From Mesorhizobium silamurunense (GTDB taxonomy: Bacteria > Pseudomonadota > Alphaproteobacteria > Rhizobiales > Rhizobiaceae), in NCBI RefSeq assembly GCF_014843825.1, contig NZ_JHQR01000050.1, positions 1 to 47,851 on the forward strand: DNA of 47,851 bases, given 5' to 3'. The notes under the pieces are model-generated. The model had not been told where the DNA came from, did not search any database, and saw only the letters and a list, made by a program, of their open reading frames with translations. Position numbers and translations under genes: made by a program. Below, piece after piece: positions 1 to 9,258 of the stretch. Position 1 is the stretch's first letter, and each line of letters starts with the position of its first letter.

Positions 1-86
1 GCAATTGCCACTCCCGCGCAGCCTGACCAGCGTGCAGTGCTGATCGGGTCGCGGGTCTCGTCCCGTCGAACGAGTGGCCTCGGATC
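1..86. other. Window edge upstream of nuoH
   Basis: Short stretch before nuoH. No gene can be supported here; it may hold the end of an upstream gene or the nuoH leader. Only a weak Shine-Dalgarno-like GAGTGG lies before the nuoH ATG, so the promoter or a coupled upstream gene probably lies outside the window. Confidence 0.4.
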
Positions 87-1073
87 ATGGAACTCGTCGT
101 TGCTCTTGGGCTGATCGTCTTCAAGGTCGCGTTGCTGATTGCGATCCTGCTGCTGCTGCCCTTGCCGCTGACGTGGCTGGAACGCAAGATCGCGGGGCAC
201 ATCCAGCAGAGGATGGGGCCGATGCGTGTGGGATGGCATGGGCTGCTGCAGCCGGTGGCGGACGGGGTCAAGCTCTTGACCAAAGAGGACCACATCCCGG
301 CCGAGGCCGACCGCTTCCTGTTCAAACTGGCGCCAATCCTAGCGCTCGCCCCGCCCTTCGTGGTGTTCGTCGCGGTCCCTTTCGGCGAATCCGTATCGGT
401 CCTCGGCACCGAGATCACCCTCTACGTCTCCAACATGAACGTGGCGCTGCTTTTTGTCTTCGCGGTGATCGGGATCGAGGTCTATGGCGTCATCTTCGGC
501 GGCTGGGCGGCGAACAGCAAATACGCTGTCCTGGGCAGCCTCAGGACCTGCGCGCAGATGATCAGCTACGAGATCCCGATGGGGTTCGCGGTCATCGGCG
601 TGGTCATGCTGGCGCAATCCATGAGCCTGCTCGACATCGTGCGGGCGCAAGCCAATGTCTGGAACATCGTCTACCAACCGGTCGGGTTCTTCGTATTCTT
701 CGTCGCCGGGCTGGCTGAATCTCAGCGCATTCCCTTCGACCTGGCGGAAGCGGAAGGCGATCTTGGGGCCGGGTTCCATACCGAATACAGCGGTATCCGC
801 TTTGCGTTCTTCATGGTCAGTGAATACGCCGTCATGCTTCTGACGTCGGTCCTGGCGGTGATCCTGTTCTTCGGCGGCTGGAACGGCGTGCTGGTCCCGT
901 TGCCACCGCTCCTCTGGTTCGCGCTCAAGGTCGCGTGCTTCGTCTATGTGTTTATCTGGTTCCGCTTCACTTTCCCGCGCTATCGCTACGACCAACTGAT
1001 GGCGATCGGGTGGAAAGTCTTGCTTCCTCTGTCGATGGCGAACATAATCATAACCGGTGTTGCTTTCCTTTAG
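87..1073 (+). CDS. nuoH: NADH-quinone oxidoreductase subunit H (NuoH)
   Basis: This is the integral-membrane subunit of complex I that forms the quinone chamber with NuoB and NuoD and links it to the proton channels. The 328-residue protein has about eight hydrophobic segments and the family signatures: WLERKIAGHIQQRMGP near residue 31, the SYEIPMG motif near residue 160, and the acidic loop AESQRIPFDLAEAEGDL followed by GFHTEYSG near 210-235. Length is normal for the family. Unusually it is not between nuoG and nuoI in one operon: nuoH-nuoI-CBS read rightward and converge on the rest of the complex I genes. NuoI starts 19 bp downstream, so the two are cotranscribed. The identification is certain; only the promoter is unseen. 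Confidence 0.97.
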   Translation: MELVVALGLIVFKVALLIAILLLLPLPLTWLERKIAGHIQQRMGPMRVGWHGLLQPVADGVKLLTKEDHIPAEADRFLFKLAPILALAPPFVVFVAVPFGESVSVLGTEITLYVSNMNVALLFVFAVIGIEVYGVIFGGWAANSKYAVLGSLRTCAQMISYEIPMGFAVIGVVMLAQSMSLLDIVRAQANVWNIVYQPVGFFVFFVAGLAESQRIPFDLAEAEGDLGAGFHTEYSGIRFAFFMVSEYAVMLLTSVLAVILFFGGWNGVLVPLPPLLWFALKVACFVYVFIWFRFTFPRYRYDQLMAIGWKVLLPLSMANIIITGVAFL

Positions 1074-1092
1074 GGGCTGCAACGAGGCGACG

Positions 1093-1659
1093 ATGTCGCG
1101 CGCACTGGACAGAACTGGAATATGGATCGGCTGGGCGTTCTTCGCCGATCTGGCGAACGCCTTGGCGCTGACCTTCGGCTACATGTTCTCCAGACCCGTG
1201 ACCATGCAGTATCCGGACAAGGAAAAATGGTTGCCCTATTCGCGTTACCGCGGGCATCACTTCCTAAAGCGCGACGACGAGGGCGAGATCAAATGCGTAG
1301 CCTGCGAACTCTGCGCGCGGATCTGTCCCTGCGACTGCATCGAGGTCATCCCTTATGAGGACGAGAAGGGCAACCGACACCCGGCAAAATTCGAGATCGA
1401 CATGGCCCGGTGCCTGTTCTGCGGGCTGTGCGAGGACGCCTGTCCGGCGGACGCGATCGCGCTTGGCCAACAGTACGAATTCTCGAGTTTTTCCTCGCGT
1501 GACCTGGTGATCGGGCGTGACGATCTGCTCGGCAAGCCGGGCAAAGCAACGACCGGCGGCGGCGTGGTCGCTGCACGCCTGAACACCGAGCAGGACGTGC
1601 TGGTCGAGACGAGCGAGCCACGGGGGTACAACTGGTGGCGGAATATCCGACGAACGTGA
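1093..1659 (+). CDS. nuoI: NADH-quinone oxidoreductase subunit I (NuoI), 2x[4Fe-4S] ferredoxin-like
   Basis: This peripheral-arm subunit carries clusters N6a and N6b and passes electrons from NuoG towards NuoB. The open frame could begin further upstream inside nuoH, but the ATG at 1093 is preceded by a GAGGCG ribosome site and gives the normal N-terminus (MSRALDRTG), 188 residues. Two complete CxxCxxCxxxCP motifs are visible, CVACELCARICP and CLFCGLCEDACP, as expected for two tetranuclear clusters. The C-terminal tail after about residue 140 is variable and somewhat longer than in E. coli NuoI. It is the second gene of the rightward nuoH-nuoI-CBS unit. Confidence 0.96.
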   Translation: MSRALDRTGIWIGWAFFADLANALALTFGYMFSRPVTMQYPDKEKWLPYSRYRGHHFLKRDDEGEIKCVACELCARICPCDCIEVIPYEDEKGNRHPAKFEIDMARCLFCGLCEDACPADAIALGQQYEFSSFSSRDLVIGRDDLLGKPGKATTGGGVVAARLNTEQDVLVETSEPRGYNWWRNIRRT

Positions 1660-1704
1660 AGGCGCGCCAGCTGGCAAGCCGGAGCGCGCAGACAGGAGGC
1701 TCAT

Positions 1705-2145
1705 ATGCTGGTCTGCCAAATCTTGAGGACCAAGGCTCCCGAGGTCGTCACAGTCACTCCAGGTCAGACGATGGTGGAAGTGCTACGGCTGTTTAGGGAG
1801 AACAACATCGGCTTCGTGGTCGTCAGCCGTTTCCCCGGGCAATGCCTGGGCACGCTGTCGGAGCGCGACTGCTGCAATGCGGTGGCTGAACACGGAACCA
1901 AGGCGCCCATGATGCGGGTCGCCGACATCATGAACCGCAGTGTGGCGACCTGTTCGGCTCAGGATTTGCTGCCCTCGGTGATGGCGACAATGACCAACCG
2001 GCGTACGCGCCATGTGCTGGTCATGGATGGCGACGCTACTGTCGGCGTGGTGAGCATCGGCGACGTGGTCAAGCACCGGCTCGACGAATTGCAGAACAAC
2101 GAGCAGGTGCTGTACGATTACATCGCGGGGACCGGTTATCACTGA
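1705..2145 (+). CDS. CBS-domain pair protein
   Basis: A 146-residue cytoplasmic protein made almost entirely of two CBS domains, roughly residues 5-60 and 75-130. It shows the typical N(N)IGFVVV / G(T)LSERD and RHVLVMDG...GVVSIGDVVK segments. CBS pairs (Bateman modules) usually bind adenine nucleotides or related ligands and act as energy sensors. The gene follows nuoI by 45 bp with a strong AGGAGG ribosome site, so it is probably cotranscribed with nuoH-nuoI. A role in sensing adenylate or NAD(H) status for this complex I is a guess from position. CBS proteins of this size are common in alphaproteobacteria away from nuo genes, so the link could be incidental. Confidence 0.9.
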   Translation: MLVCQILRTKAPEVVTVTPGQTMVEVLRLFRENNIGFVVVSRFPGQCLGTLSERDCCNAVAEHGTKAPMMRVADIMNRSVATCSAQDLLPSVMATMTNRRTRHVLVMDGDATVGVVSIGDVVKHRLDELQNNEQVLYDYIAGTGYH

Positions 2146-2182
2146 CGACGTCGGCTGAAGGGTGCAGGGTCAGGGCAGGCTG

Positions 2183-2200
2183 CCACGGAGAAGTCCGTGG
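2183..2200. terminator. Hairpin between convergent nuoHI-CBS and nuoG
   Basis: A perfect 7-bp stem CCACGGA/TCCGTGG with a GAAG loop lies in the 59-bp gap between the convergent CBS gene and nuoG stops. There is no clear T-tract on either side, so a bidirectional terminator is plausible but intrinsic termination is not proven. Confidence 0.5.
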
Positions 2201-2204
2201 TGCC

Positions 2205-4793
2205 TCAGCCCAGATTCTCAGGCCGCGCCTCGACCCCGGCGACAGTGGCGATCTCGAAGGCCGCGTGCGCCATTTGAACTTCCACCGGACATGGGTATTC
2301 GCCCCGCCGCATCAGGCTGTTGAGACGCAAGGATTTGTAGTTCTCGGGAACGAACACGAGGCCCCTGGGAAAACGCTTGTTGACCTTGAGCTTCGCCGTC
2401 AGTTCGCCTTGGGCCGATCGCACGACCACCTGATCGCCATCCGCAAGGCCAAGCTGCACTGCATCCCGCGCGCTCATCTCGACATATGGGTCATCCGCGA
2501 CCGTATTCAGGATCTCCGAGCGCTCGGAAAGATATCCGTTGTGGAACAGGCAGTTGCCGGTGACCAGCATGAGCCGGTCGGCTGCAATGGGGGCAGGCGG
2601 GAGGGCGAAGAACTCGCCAACGGGTGGCGCAAGGGCCGCCTTCGTGAAGGCTCCGTCGGCGCCAAGCCCATCCTGCGTCAACCCCTGGTAGGCCGGAACC
2701 AGCCGGGCAATCTCGCCGAAGATTTCGCCTTGGATCGACGGCCGCAACGCCTGCCCGCGAAGCGCTGCAACGAAGTCGAAAATCGACAGATTGTCCCGCG
2801 CCTCGAGCGCGGGTTCGCGGAATTTGCAGACCTTTTGGGCCCGGCCTTCGTTGTTGGTGAACGTGCCGGATTCCTCGCCATAGCTTGCCGCGGGCAGCAC
2901 GACATCCGCCAGGCCCGCCGTATCCGTGAGGAACGCGTCCTGCACGATCAGGAGATCGGCGGCACCAAGCGCCCGCTGCACGAATCCCCGGTCGGGATAG
3001 GACATCACTGGATCGCTTCCGGCGATATAGAGCGCGCCCATTCGCTTCCTGTCGCAGAGTTCCAGCATGGCGTCGAAATCCACGCCCGGTTCAGACGGGA
3101 TTTCGGCGCCCCAGGCCCGTTCGAGAGTTGTGCGCGCCGCATCATCGGCGAGCCCGCGCAGCCCCGGCAGCGCCGTCGGCAGAACGCCCATGTCCCAGGC
3201 GCCCAGTTGGTTGGCACGGTCGAAGAGGAACTGCATCGCCAGGCTCTTACCGAGCGCGCGCACAACCTGCAAAAGGTTGTTGAGTTGCTGCAACGTCGCG
3301 CGCGCCAGGGGCGATCTCAAGAGGTCAGCGCTGACAAGCACGGTGATGGTCCGGCCTTCCAGCAACGCTGCGGCGAGGCGGTCCGGACCGTCACCGCCGG
3401 TGACCGCTGCCGGCCGGCCGGTTGTTGCGCCGATGTCAGCAAAAACGTCGCCCGGCAATGCCTGACCAGCCGCCCCCAGTCCGGTCACCACCGCGGCAAG
3501 GCCCTGAGCCTCGCCGCCCGGCGGCACGCGAACGACCGCCCGCGCATCGGCGTCCAGACGGGATGGCCGCGCCGAGAGCATGAGCAACCTGGTCCGTCGC
3601 CGCCGTGCACAGTCCCGCAGCAAATATTCGGTGACTGGGTTTTCGTCCGTCACGTTGCCACCGACGACGAGCACACAGTCGTTGCCGATCACCTCCTCCA
3701 GCGGTGCGCGGGTGTAGAAGGCGGCCACCAATGGGCCGAGCGTATCAAAGGGCGTGGACCAGCGCGAGGAGCAGTCGATATTGTTGGTCCGGAATGCTGT
3801 CCGCATCAGCTTCTGGAACTGATAAAGCACCTCGTTGGGCAGGCGCGGCGAGGCTAGCCCGCCCGCAGCCTTGCTGGCAACGACCGACAGCCGCCGGCGG
3901 AAGTAGTCCCCCGCTTCGTCCCAGGAAACTGGGACCAGGACCCCGTCACGACGGATCATCGGCCGCTTGATCCGATCCTGACTCCGGACGAAGTCGAGGC
4001 CGAAGCGCCCGCGCACGCAGAGCGTTTCGCGGTTTATGCCATGCTCCACCTTCGAGCGGACCCGCATGAACTCGCCCTTGCGTGTGCCGACGGTCAGTTG
4101 GCAGCCGGTGCCGCAATGCGGGCAGACCGTGTCGGTCTCGACCAGATCCCAGGGCCGCGCCTTGTAGCGATAGGGGAAGCTCATCAGCGCGCCGACCGGG
4201 CAGACCTCGACGCAATTGCCGCATTGATCGCAACTCGCAAGACTGCCCTCGAAGCCAGTGACGGCAGTGTCCATGCCTTTTTCAACGGTGCCCAAGGCGA
4301 CCGCGCCGACGACTTCTTCGCACATCCGGACACAGCGCTGGCACTGGATGCAGCGGTTGACGTTCATGATGATGACCGGGCTGAGACGGATGTCCTCGGA
4401 GTGGAACACACGCTTGGCATCGCGGAACCGGCTTGTACGGGGCCCGTATGCCATCACCATGTCTTGCAACTCGCACTCGCCACCCTTGTCGCAGATCGGG
4501 CAGTCGAGAGGGTGGTTGGCAAGCAGCATGTCGAGCATGGAAGAGCGCGTTTCGTCGATCAGCTGCGTGTTCGTCCGCACCACCATGCCGTCGGTGACCG
4601 CAGTGGCGCAAGAAGGCTGCAGCCGTCGCTGCCCCTCAATCTCCACCAGGCACATGCGGCAGGAGGCCAGCGCCGGCAGCCGCTTCAGATAGCAGAAAGT
4701 CGGGATGTTGATGCCCAAACGCTCGGCGGCCTGGAGCACCGTGGAGCCCGGCTCCACTTCCAGCGTTCGTTCATCGATTGTGACGCGAACCAT
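2205..4793 (-). CDS. nuoG: NADH-quinone oxidoreductase subunit G (NuoG)
   Basis: The large iron-sulfur subunit of the NADH-oxidising arm of complex I. The N-terminus (residues 1-80) is a [2Fe-2S] ferredoxin domain with the SCRMC cysteines. It is followed by the HxxxCxxC-type C-rich segment (CPICDKGGEC), then two [4Fe-4S] motifs (CIQCQRCVRMC near 150, CDQCGNCVEVCP near 190), then a CPHCGTGC motif near 225. The last matches the extra N7-type cluster / molybdopterin-oxidoreductase fold. The rest (about 250-862) is the molybdopterin-type domain. At 862 residues it is close to E. coli-type NuoG and longer than mitochondrial-type alphaproteobacterial NuoG, consistent with an acquired second complex I. 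It is the last gene of the leftward operon. Confidence 0.96.
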   Translation of the reverse strand: MVRVTIDERTLEVEPGSTVLQAAERLGINIPTFCYLKRLPALASCRMCLVEIEGQRRLQPSCATAVTDGMVVRTNTQLIDETRSSMLDMLLANHPLDCPICDKGGECELQDMVMAYGPRTSRFRDAKRVFHSEDIRLSPVIIMNVNRCIQCQRCVRMCEEVVGAVALGTVEKGMDTAVTGFEGSLASCDQCGNCVEVCPVGALMSFPYRYKARPWDLVETDTVCPHCGTGCQLTVGTRKGEFMRVRSKVEHGINRETLCVRGRFGLDFVRSQDRIKRPMIRRDGVLVPVSWDEAGDYFRRRLSVVASKAAGGLASPRLPNEVLYQFQKLMRTAFRTNNIDCSSRWSTPFDTLGPLVAAFYTRAPLEEVIGNDCVLVVGGNVTDENPVTEYLLRDCARRRRTRLLMLSARPSRLDADARAVVRVPPGGEAQGLAAVVTGLGAAGQALPGDVFADIGATTGRPAAVTGGDGPDRLAAALLEGRTITVLVSADLLRSPLARATLQQLNNLLQVVRALGKSLAMQFLFDRANQLGAWDMGVLPTALPGLRGLADDAARTTLERAWGAEIPSEPGVDFDAMLELCDRKRMGALYIAGSDPVMSYPDRGFVQRALGAADLLIVQDAFLTDTAGLADVVLPAASYGEESGTFTNNEGRAQKVCKFREPALEARDNLSIFDFVAALRGQALRPSIQGEIFGEIARLVPAYQGLTQDGLGADGAFTKAALAPPVGEFFALPPAPIAADRLMLVTGNCLFHNGYLSERSEILNTVADDPYVEMSARDAVQLGLADGDQVVVRSAQGELTAKLKVNKRFPRGLVFVPENYKSLRLNSLMRRGEYPCPVEVQMAHAAFEIATVAGVEARPENLG

Positions 4794-4826
4794 TGGCTTC
4801 CTCGCCGTTCCCTTACAGCGTCCTCA

Positions 4827-6092
4827 TCAGTGAAACGGGCACCTCCGCTCTTCGATGTGCGCGACGAATTCATGCTCGAAATGCGCCAGTGCTGCCCGCA
4901 GGCCCATCGCCGCGCCGTCGCCCAGAGCGCAGAACGTGTTGCCGAAAATGCCTTTGCAGAGCGCCTCCAGCTGTTCCAGATCGCCCGGCGCGCCCTGGCC
5001 CGCCTCGACCCGGCGCAGCACTTTCACGACCCAGTTCAGCCCTTCGCGGCAGGGGGTGCACTTGCCGCAGGATTCGTGGTGGAAGAACTCGATGATCCGC
5101 GTGGCGACTTTGACGATGCAGGTCGAGTCGTCGATCACGATCACCCCGGCCGAGCCGAGCATCGAGCCGGCGGCGGCCAGCGAGTCGAAGTCCATCCCCA
5201 CGTCCAGCCCGCGCTCCGGGATCAGCGGCGCCGAGACTCCGCCTGGGATCACTGCCTTGAGCGTGCGCCCCGGCAGCGGCCCGCCGGCATAGTCACAGAC
5301 CAGTTCGCGCAGCGGTATCCCCATCGGCAGCTCGTAAAGGCCCGGTTTCCGCACCTGTCCGCTGAGGCAATAGAGCTTCGGGCCGGGGCTCTTGTCCGGG
5401 CCGATGCCGCGGAACCAGTCGGCCCCTCGCACCACGATATGCGGTACGCAGGCCAGTGTCTCGACATTGTTGATCACGGTCGGGCTGGCGTAGAGCCCTT
5501 CGACCGCCGGAAACGGCGGTTTCAGACGCGGCTGCGCCCGCTTGCCTTCGAGCGAGTCGAGCATCGCGGTCTCCTCGCCGCAGATATAGGCGCCGGCGCC
5601 GCAATGGATGTGCACGACGAAGTTGAAATCCGAGCCCAGGATCCGTGTTCCCAGATAACCCTTCGCATAGGCCTCGGCGATCGCCTGCTCCAGCCGGCAG
5701 ATCGCCAGCGTGTATTCCCCGCGGATGTAGACATAGGCGGTTTCCGCTCCTATCGCGTAGGCGCTGATCGCCATGCCTTCGATCAGTTGGTGCGGGTCAC
5801 GCTCCATGATGATCCGGTCCTTGAAGGTGCCCGGCTCGCCCTCATCGGCGTTGCAGCACAGGTATTTCGGCTTGCCGGCGCGCTTGGGCACGAAGCTCCA
5901 TTTCATGCCCGTAGGGAATCCGGCTCCGCCGCGCCCGCGCAGGTTGGATGTCTTGACGAGGTCGATAATCTCGTCGGGCGTGTGCTCCCGCAGCGCCTTG
6001 GCCAGCGCCCGGTAGCCGCCGCCGGCCTCATAGGTCGCGAGCAGATGGCCGTCCGCCACGTCAACGTTCCTGAGAAGGACCGGTTCGAACAT
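4827..6092 (-). CDS. nuoF: NADH-quinone oxidoreductase subunit F (NuoF)
   Basis: This is the NADH- and FMN-binding subunit of complex I where NADH is oxidised. The frame stays open upstream, but the ATG at 6092, four bases after the nuoE stop, gives the usual N-terminus (MFEPVLLRNV) and has a GGGAG ribosome site inside the end of nuoE; length is 421 residues. The glycine-rich nucleotide-binding segment RGRGGAGFPTGMKW is at about residues 52-65. The N3 [4Fe-4S] motif SCGKCTPC lies near residue 342 with a further Cys about 40 residues on (GNTFC). It lies between nuoE and nuoG in the leftward operon. Confidence 0.97.
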   Translation of the reverse strand: MFEPVLLRNVDVADGHLLATYEAGGGYRALAKALREHTPDEIIDLVKTSNLRGRGGAGFPTGMKWSFVPKRAGKPKYLCCNADEGEPGTFKDRIIMERDPHQLIEGMAISAYAIGAETAYVYIRGEYTLAICRLEQAIAEAYAKGYLGTRILGSDFNFVVHIHCGAGAYICGEETAMLDSLEGKRAQPRLKPPFPAVEGLYASPTVINNVETLACVPHIVVRGADWFRGIGPDKSPGPKLYCLSGQVRKPGLYELPMGIPLRELVCDYAGGPLPGRTLKAVIPGGVSAPLIPERGLDVGMDFDSLAAAGSMLGSAGVIVIDDSTCIVKVATRIIEFFHHESCGKCTPCREGLNWVVKVLRRVEAGQGAPGDLEQLEALCKGIFGNTFCALGDGAAMGLRAALAHFEHEFVAHIEERRCPFH

Positions 6093-6096
6093 GGCG

Positions 6097-6618
6097 CTAT
6101 TCTCCCGGCGGTCCTGCGGCGGCAAGATCGGCGCCAGTCGCCTGCCGTACCGTCGCGCGCAGCCTGTCCAGGAGCGCATCGATCCGCGTGATGTCGAGGT
6201 CGCCGTGATAGTCGTCGCCAACCTGCATCACCGGGGCCATCTCGCAAGCGCCGAGGCATTCGACGGTCGAAAGCGTGAACAGCCCGTCCGGGGTCGTGTC
6301 GCCCTTCTTGATGCCGAGCACCTCCTCCAGGTGCCTCAGCAGCTCATCGGATCGGCGCAGCATGCAGGAGACATTGTCGCAGAGCTGCAGGTGGAAAATG
6401 CCGACCGGCTCGGTATGGAAGAGGGTGTAGAAGGTCGCCAGTTCGTAGACCCAGATGCGCTCGACGCCGAGGATGTCGGCGACCTCTTCCAACACCAGTC
6501 CGGGCAGATGGCCATGTTCCCTCTGTGCGATCAGAAGCGCGGGCATGATCGCCGAGCGCTGATCGGGATATCGCGCCGCCGCCTCTTCGATCTTTTCGCG
6601 CATGGTCATCGCGCCCAA
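6097..6618 (-). CDS. nuoE: NADH-quinone oxidoreductase subunit E (NuoE)
   Basis: This small thioredoxin-like subunit carries the off-path [2Fe-2S] cluster N1a and pairs with NuoF. The 173-residue protein has the four cysteines in the family pattern: CDNVSC near residue 80-85 and CLGAC near 120-124. ATG codons at 6618, 6609 and 6603 are all possible starts; the first lies 7 bases after the nuoD stop. It is followed immediately by nuoF, as in most bacteria. The identification rests on the cysteine pattern and the WVYELATFYTLF-type helix. Confidence 0.96.
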   Translation of the reverse strand: MGAMTMREKIEEAAARYPDQRSAIMPALLIAQREHGHLPGLVLEEVADILGVERIWVYELATFYTLFHTEPVGIFHLQLCDNVSCMLRRSDELLRHLEEVLGIKKGDTTPDGLFTLSTVECLGACEMAPVMQVGDDYHGDLDITRIDALLDRLRATVRQATGADLAAAGPPGE

Positions 6619-6625
6619 ATCCCTG

Positions 6626-7840
6626 CTACTTGTCCACCTCCGCCATCACGGGGTCGAGGCTGCCGAGCACTGCGATCATGTCCGCCAGGTAGCGCGCGTT
6701 GGTGACCCCGAAGAGCGCCTGAAGGTTGACGAACGAGGGTGCCCGGACCTTCATGCGGAACGGTTTTGGCGACCCGTCGCTGATGATGTAGAAGCCGAGC
6801 TCGCCCTTTGGCGCCTCGATCGCCGAGTAGACCTCGCCCTTCGGCACCTTGAAGCCATAGGCCGACAGGTCGAAATGCTGGATCAGCGCCTCCATCGAGC
6901 AGTGCACCCGATCCTTGTCCACCGGGAAGGCGATTGTCGGCATGTCGATCTGGAACGGCCCGTCGGGCATCTGGTCGAGACATTGCTCGATGATCCGGAC
7001 GCTCTCGCGCATTTCCTCGACGCGGCATCGCCAGCGCGCGTAGCAATCGCCTTCATCGCGGGTAATAACGTTGAAAGCTAGCCGGTCATAGATCTCATAG
7101 GGCTCGTCGCGGCGGATGTCCCAGTCGACGCCCGAGGCGCGCAGGTTCGGGCCGCTCAGGCCCAGATCGATGCCGTCCGCGGCAGAGATCACGCCGATCC
7201 CCTGCGTGCGCTTCAGGAACACCCGGTTGTTATCGACCAGCCGTTCATAGTCGCGGATCCGGTTCGGGAAGATGTCGCAGAACTCCCGGATCTTGGGGAA
7301 GAATCCGTCGGGCAGATCCTCACGCACACCGCCGACCCGGCAGAAGGAGGTGTGCATCCGCGCCCCGCTGATCATCTCCAACAGGTCCATGATCATTTCG
7401 CGCTCGCGCATGGCGTAAAGGAGCGCGGTCATCGCGCCCAGGTCCAGCGGGAGTGCGCCGGTGATCAGAAGATGACCGGAGATCCGCGCCAGTTCGGCCA
7501 TCAGCACGCGGATATATTGCGCGCGGATCGGCGCTTCGATGCCCAGGAGCTTCTCCACCGCCAGTGCGAAGGCTAGGTTGTTCGAGGGCGGGCAGAGGTA
7601 GTCGAGCCGGTCGGTCAGCGGGAAGATCTGGGTGTAGGTGAAGCTCTCGGCCAGTTTCTCGGTGCCGCGGTGGAGGTAGCCGATATGCGGGTCCACGCGT
7701 GCGACATATTCGCCGTCCAGCTCGAGGACGAGCCGCAGCACCCCATGCGTGCTGGGATGCTGCGGGCCGAGGTTGAGAAGCACCTCCTTGGTGTGGGGCG
7801 CATCGGCTTCCGGCCAGCTCAGTTCCGTGACTTCGGTCAT
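6626..7840 (-). CDS. nuoD: NADH-quinone oxidoreductase subunit D (NuoD)
   Basis: The 49-kDa-type subunit, homologous to the [NiFe]-hydrogenase large subunit; it forms the quinone site with NuoB. The ATG at 7840 lies one base after the nuoC stop (7842-7844) and gives 404 residues starting MTEVTELSW; the frame is open upstream but only over nuoC. Visible signatures are LGPQHPSTHGVLR near residue 25, the HRGTEKLAE segment near 55, and the C-terminal APSFVNLQAL and DPVMAEVDK end. It is a separate gene here, not fused to nuoC as in E. coli. Confidence 0.97.
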   Translation of the reverse strand: MTEVTELSWPEADAPHTKEVLLNLGPQHPSTHGVLRLVLELDGEYVARVDPHIGYLHRGTEKLAESFTYTQIFPLTDRLDYLCPPSNNLAFALAVEKLLGIEAPIRAQYIRVLMAELARISGHLLITGALPLDLGAMTALLYAMREREMIMDLLEMISGARMHTSFCRVGGVREDLPDGFFPKIREFCDIFPNRIRDYERLVDNNRVFLKRTQGIGVISAADGIDLGLSGPNLRASGVDWDIRRDEPYEIYDRLAFNVITRDEGDCYARWRCRVEEMRESVRIIEQCLDQMPDGPFQIDMPTIAFPVDKDRVHCSMEALIQHFDLSAYGFKVPKGEVYSAIEAPKGELGFYIISDGSPKPFRMKVRAPSFVNLQALFGVTNARYLADMIAVLGSLDPVMAEVDK

Positions 7841-7841
7841 C

Positions 7842-8405
7842 TCAAGTCCCCGGTGTGGAACGGCCTCCCTGTGGAATGTCCTCGGTGGCAAGGTCGGGCT
7901 GCGTCGGCGGCGGGCCTTCGGCGCCAAACGGGTTCAGCTTGTCCTTGTAGCCCCGCAGCGGAAAGTCCTTGCGCTGCGGGAAGCCCTCGAACCCTTCCCA
8001 CATATAGATCCGGCGCAGGTCGGGGTGGCCCTCGAACCTGATCCCGTACATGTCCCAGGTCTCGCGCTCATGCCAATTGGCGGTGCGCCAGACCCCCGTC
8101 ACCGACGGGACCCGCGGCGGATCGCCGAGGCGGCACTTGATCCGCACGCGCCATTTGTTCGGCAGCGAACAGAGGTGGTACACCGCCTCGTAGCGCGGCA
8201 TCTCGGGGTAGTGATCGACCCCACAGATGTCGGACAGGAAATCGAACCGCAGCGCCGGGTGTTCCTTTAGGAACCGGCAAAGCTCGACGATCCTGTCAGG
8301 CGAAGCGGCGAAAGCGTGAACCCCATGCGAGAAGCCGAGCTCCTCGATTGCCTCCCCGAAACGTTCCGCGATCAGGGCGCGGATGAGGGACGTCTCCGCG
8401 CTCAT
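7842..8405 (-). CDS. nuoC: NADH-quinone oxidoreductase subunit C (NuoC)
   Basis: The 30-kDa-type peripheral subunit that helps hold NuoD on the membrane arm. The ATG at 8405 overlaps the nuoB TGA (ATGA), so it is translationally coupled; it gives 187 residues starting MSAETSL. The signature block is present: [20 protein letters not shown] with [10 protein letters not shown], followed by a C-terminal PLRGY. The frame remains open upstream through nuoB, but that extension is a shadow. The C-terminal 25 residues after DKLNPFG are low-complexity and variable. Confidence 0.96.
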   Translation of the reverse strand: MSAETSLIRALIAERFGEAIEELGFSHGVHAFAASPDRIVELCRFLKEHPALRFDFLSDICGVDHYPEMPRYEAVYHLCSLPNKWRVRIKCRLGDPPRVPSVTGVWRTANWHERETWDMYGIRFEGHPDLRRIYMWEGFEGFPQRKDFPLRGYKDKLNPFGAEGPPPTQPDLATEDIPQGGRSTPGT

Positions 8406-8905
8406 GGCACCGCAACCCGATCCAGGGGTGTCCCGGCCAGCGCCCTGGATTTCTTGATCTTCTCCTGAAGCAGAAGGAAGCCGTGCATCAGCGCCTCGGG
8501 CCGAGGTGGGCAGCCCGGCACATGCACGTCCACCGGCACGAAGGTCTCCGCCCCTTGCACCACGGCGTAGGTGTTGTAGACCCCGCCCGAGATGGCACAG
8601 GTGCCCATGGCGATGACCCAGCGCGGCTCCGGCATCTGGTCGTAGAGCCGGCGCACCACGGGCGCGAATTTCCGCGTTATGGTGCCGGCGATGATCATTA
8701 CGTCGGACTGCCGCGGCGAAGGCCGGAACACCACGCCGAAGCGGTCGAGATCGTAACGGGCACACCCCGCCGAGATCATCTCGATGGCGCAGCAGGCGAT
8801 GCCGAAGGTTTCGGGCCACAGCGCCGATCTTCGGCTCCAGCTGATCAGGCTGTCGGCCGTGGTGAACAGCACGCTGTCGCGGATCGCGTTGTTTACGCCT
8901 CCCAT
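8402..8905 (-). CDS. nuoB: NADH-quinone oxidoreductase subunit B (NuoB)
   Basis: This subunit carries cluster N2, the last electron donor to quinone. The ATG at 8905 gives 167 residues ([10 protein letters not shown]) and overlaps the end of nuoA by 13 bases. The cysteine set is complete: the adjacent Cys-Cys in ACCAIEM near residue 39, GTCAISGG near 100, and [11 protein letters not shown] near 130. A longer frame reaching back into nuoA is not credible because the normal N-terminus is at 8905. It is followed by nuoC through an ATGA overlap. Confidence 0.97.
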   Translation of the reverse strand: MGGVNNAIRDSVLFTTADSLISWSRRSALWPETFGIACCAIEMISAGCARYDLDRFGVVFRPSPRQSDVMIIAGTITRKFAPVVRRLYDQMPEPRWVIAMGTCAISGGVYNTYAVVQGAETFVPVDVHVPGCPPRPEALMHGFLLLQEKIKKSRALAGTPLDRVAVP

Positions 8906-9258
8906 TCCAGCGCCCCCTTCAGCCAGGCGTAGGCGAAGCCCACGAGAAGCAGCAAAATGAAGACGAACATCTCGACATAGCCGACCGGCCCGATCTCTTT
9001 CAGGACAACGGCCCAGGGAAAGAGGAACATCGTCTCGACATCGAAGACGACAAACAGGATCGCGAGGATGAAGAACTGCACCCTGAAGCGGCCTCCGGCA
9101 GCTTCGCCCGCCGGGTCCATGCCGCACTCATATGGCATGTTCTTCGCGGGATAAGGATTGGACGGGCGCAGTAGCGAGGAAACAAAAAGCGTAACCATCG
9201 CCACCAGGACAATTCCGGCGACCATGAAAAGAACCGGCAGGAACTCCATTCCGGTCAC
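8893..9258 (-). CDS. nuoA: NADH-quinone oxidoreductase subunit A (NuoA)
   Basis: A small membrane subunit near the quinone-binding region. It has 121 residues with three hydrophobic helices, the PYECGMDP loop near residue 43, and the [15 protein letters not shown] block near 70. The start is uncertain: a GTG at 9258 gives MTGMEFLP, while the ATG at 9249 gives MEFLP; neither has a strong ribosome site. It lies 154 bases downstream of nuoN, the largest gap in the leftward operon. Confidence 0.95.
   Translation of the reverse strand: MTGMEFLPVLFMVAGIVLVAMVTLFVSSLLRPSNPYPAKNMPYECGMDPAGEAAGGRFRVQFFILAILFVVFDVETMFLFPWAVVLKEIGPVGYVEMFVFILLLLVGFAYAWLKGALEWEA

Noticed and set aside
4041..6191. 716-codon plus-strand open frame across nuoG and nuoF
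   Set aside because: Antisense to highly conserved complex I genes; no recognisable domain.
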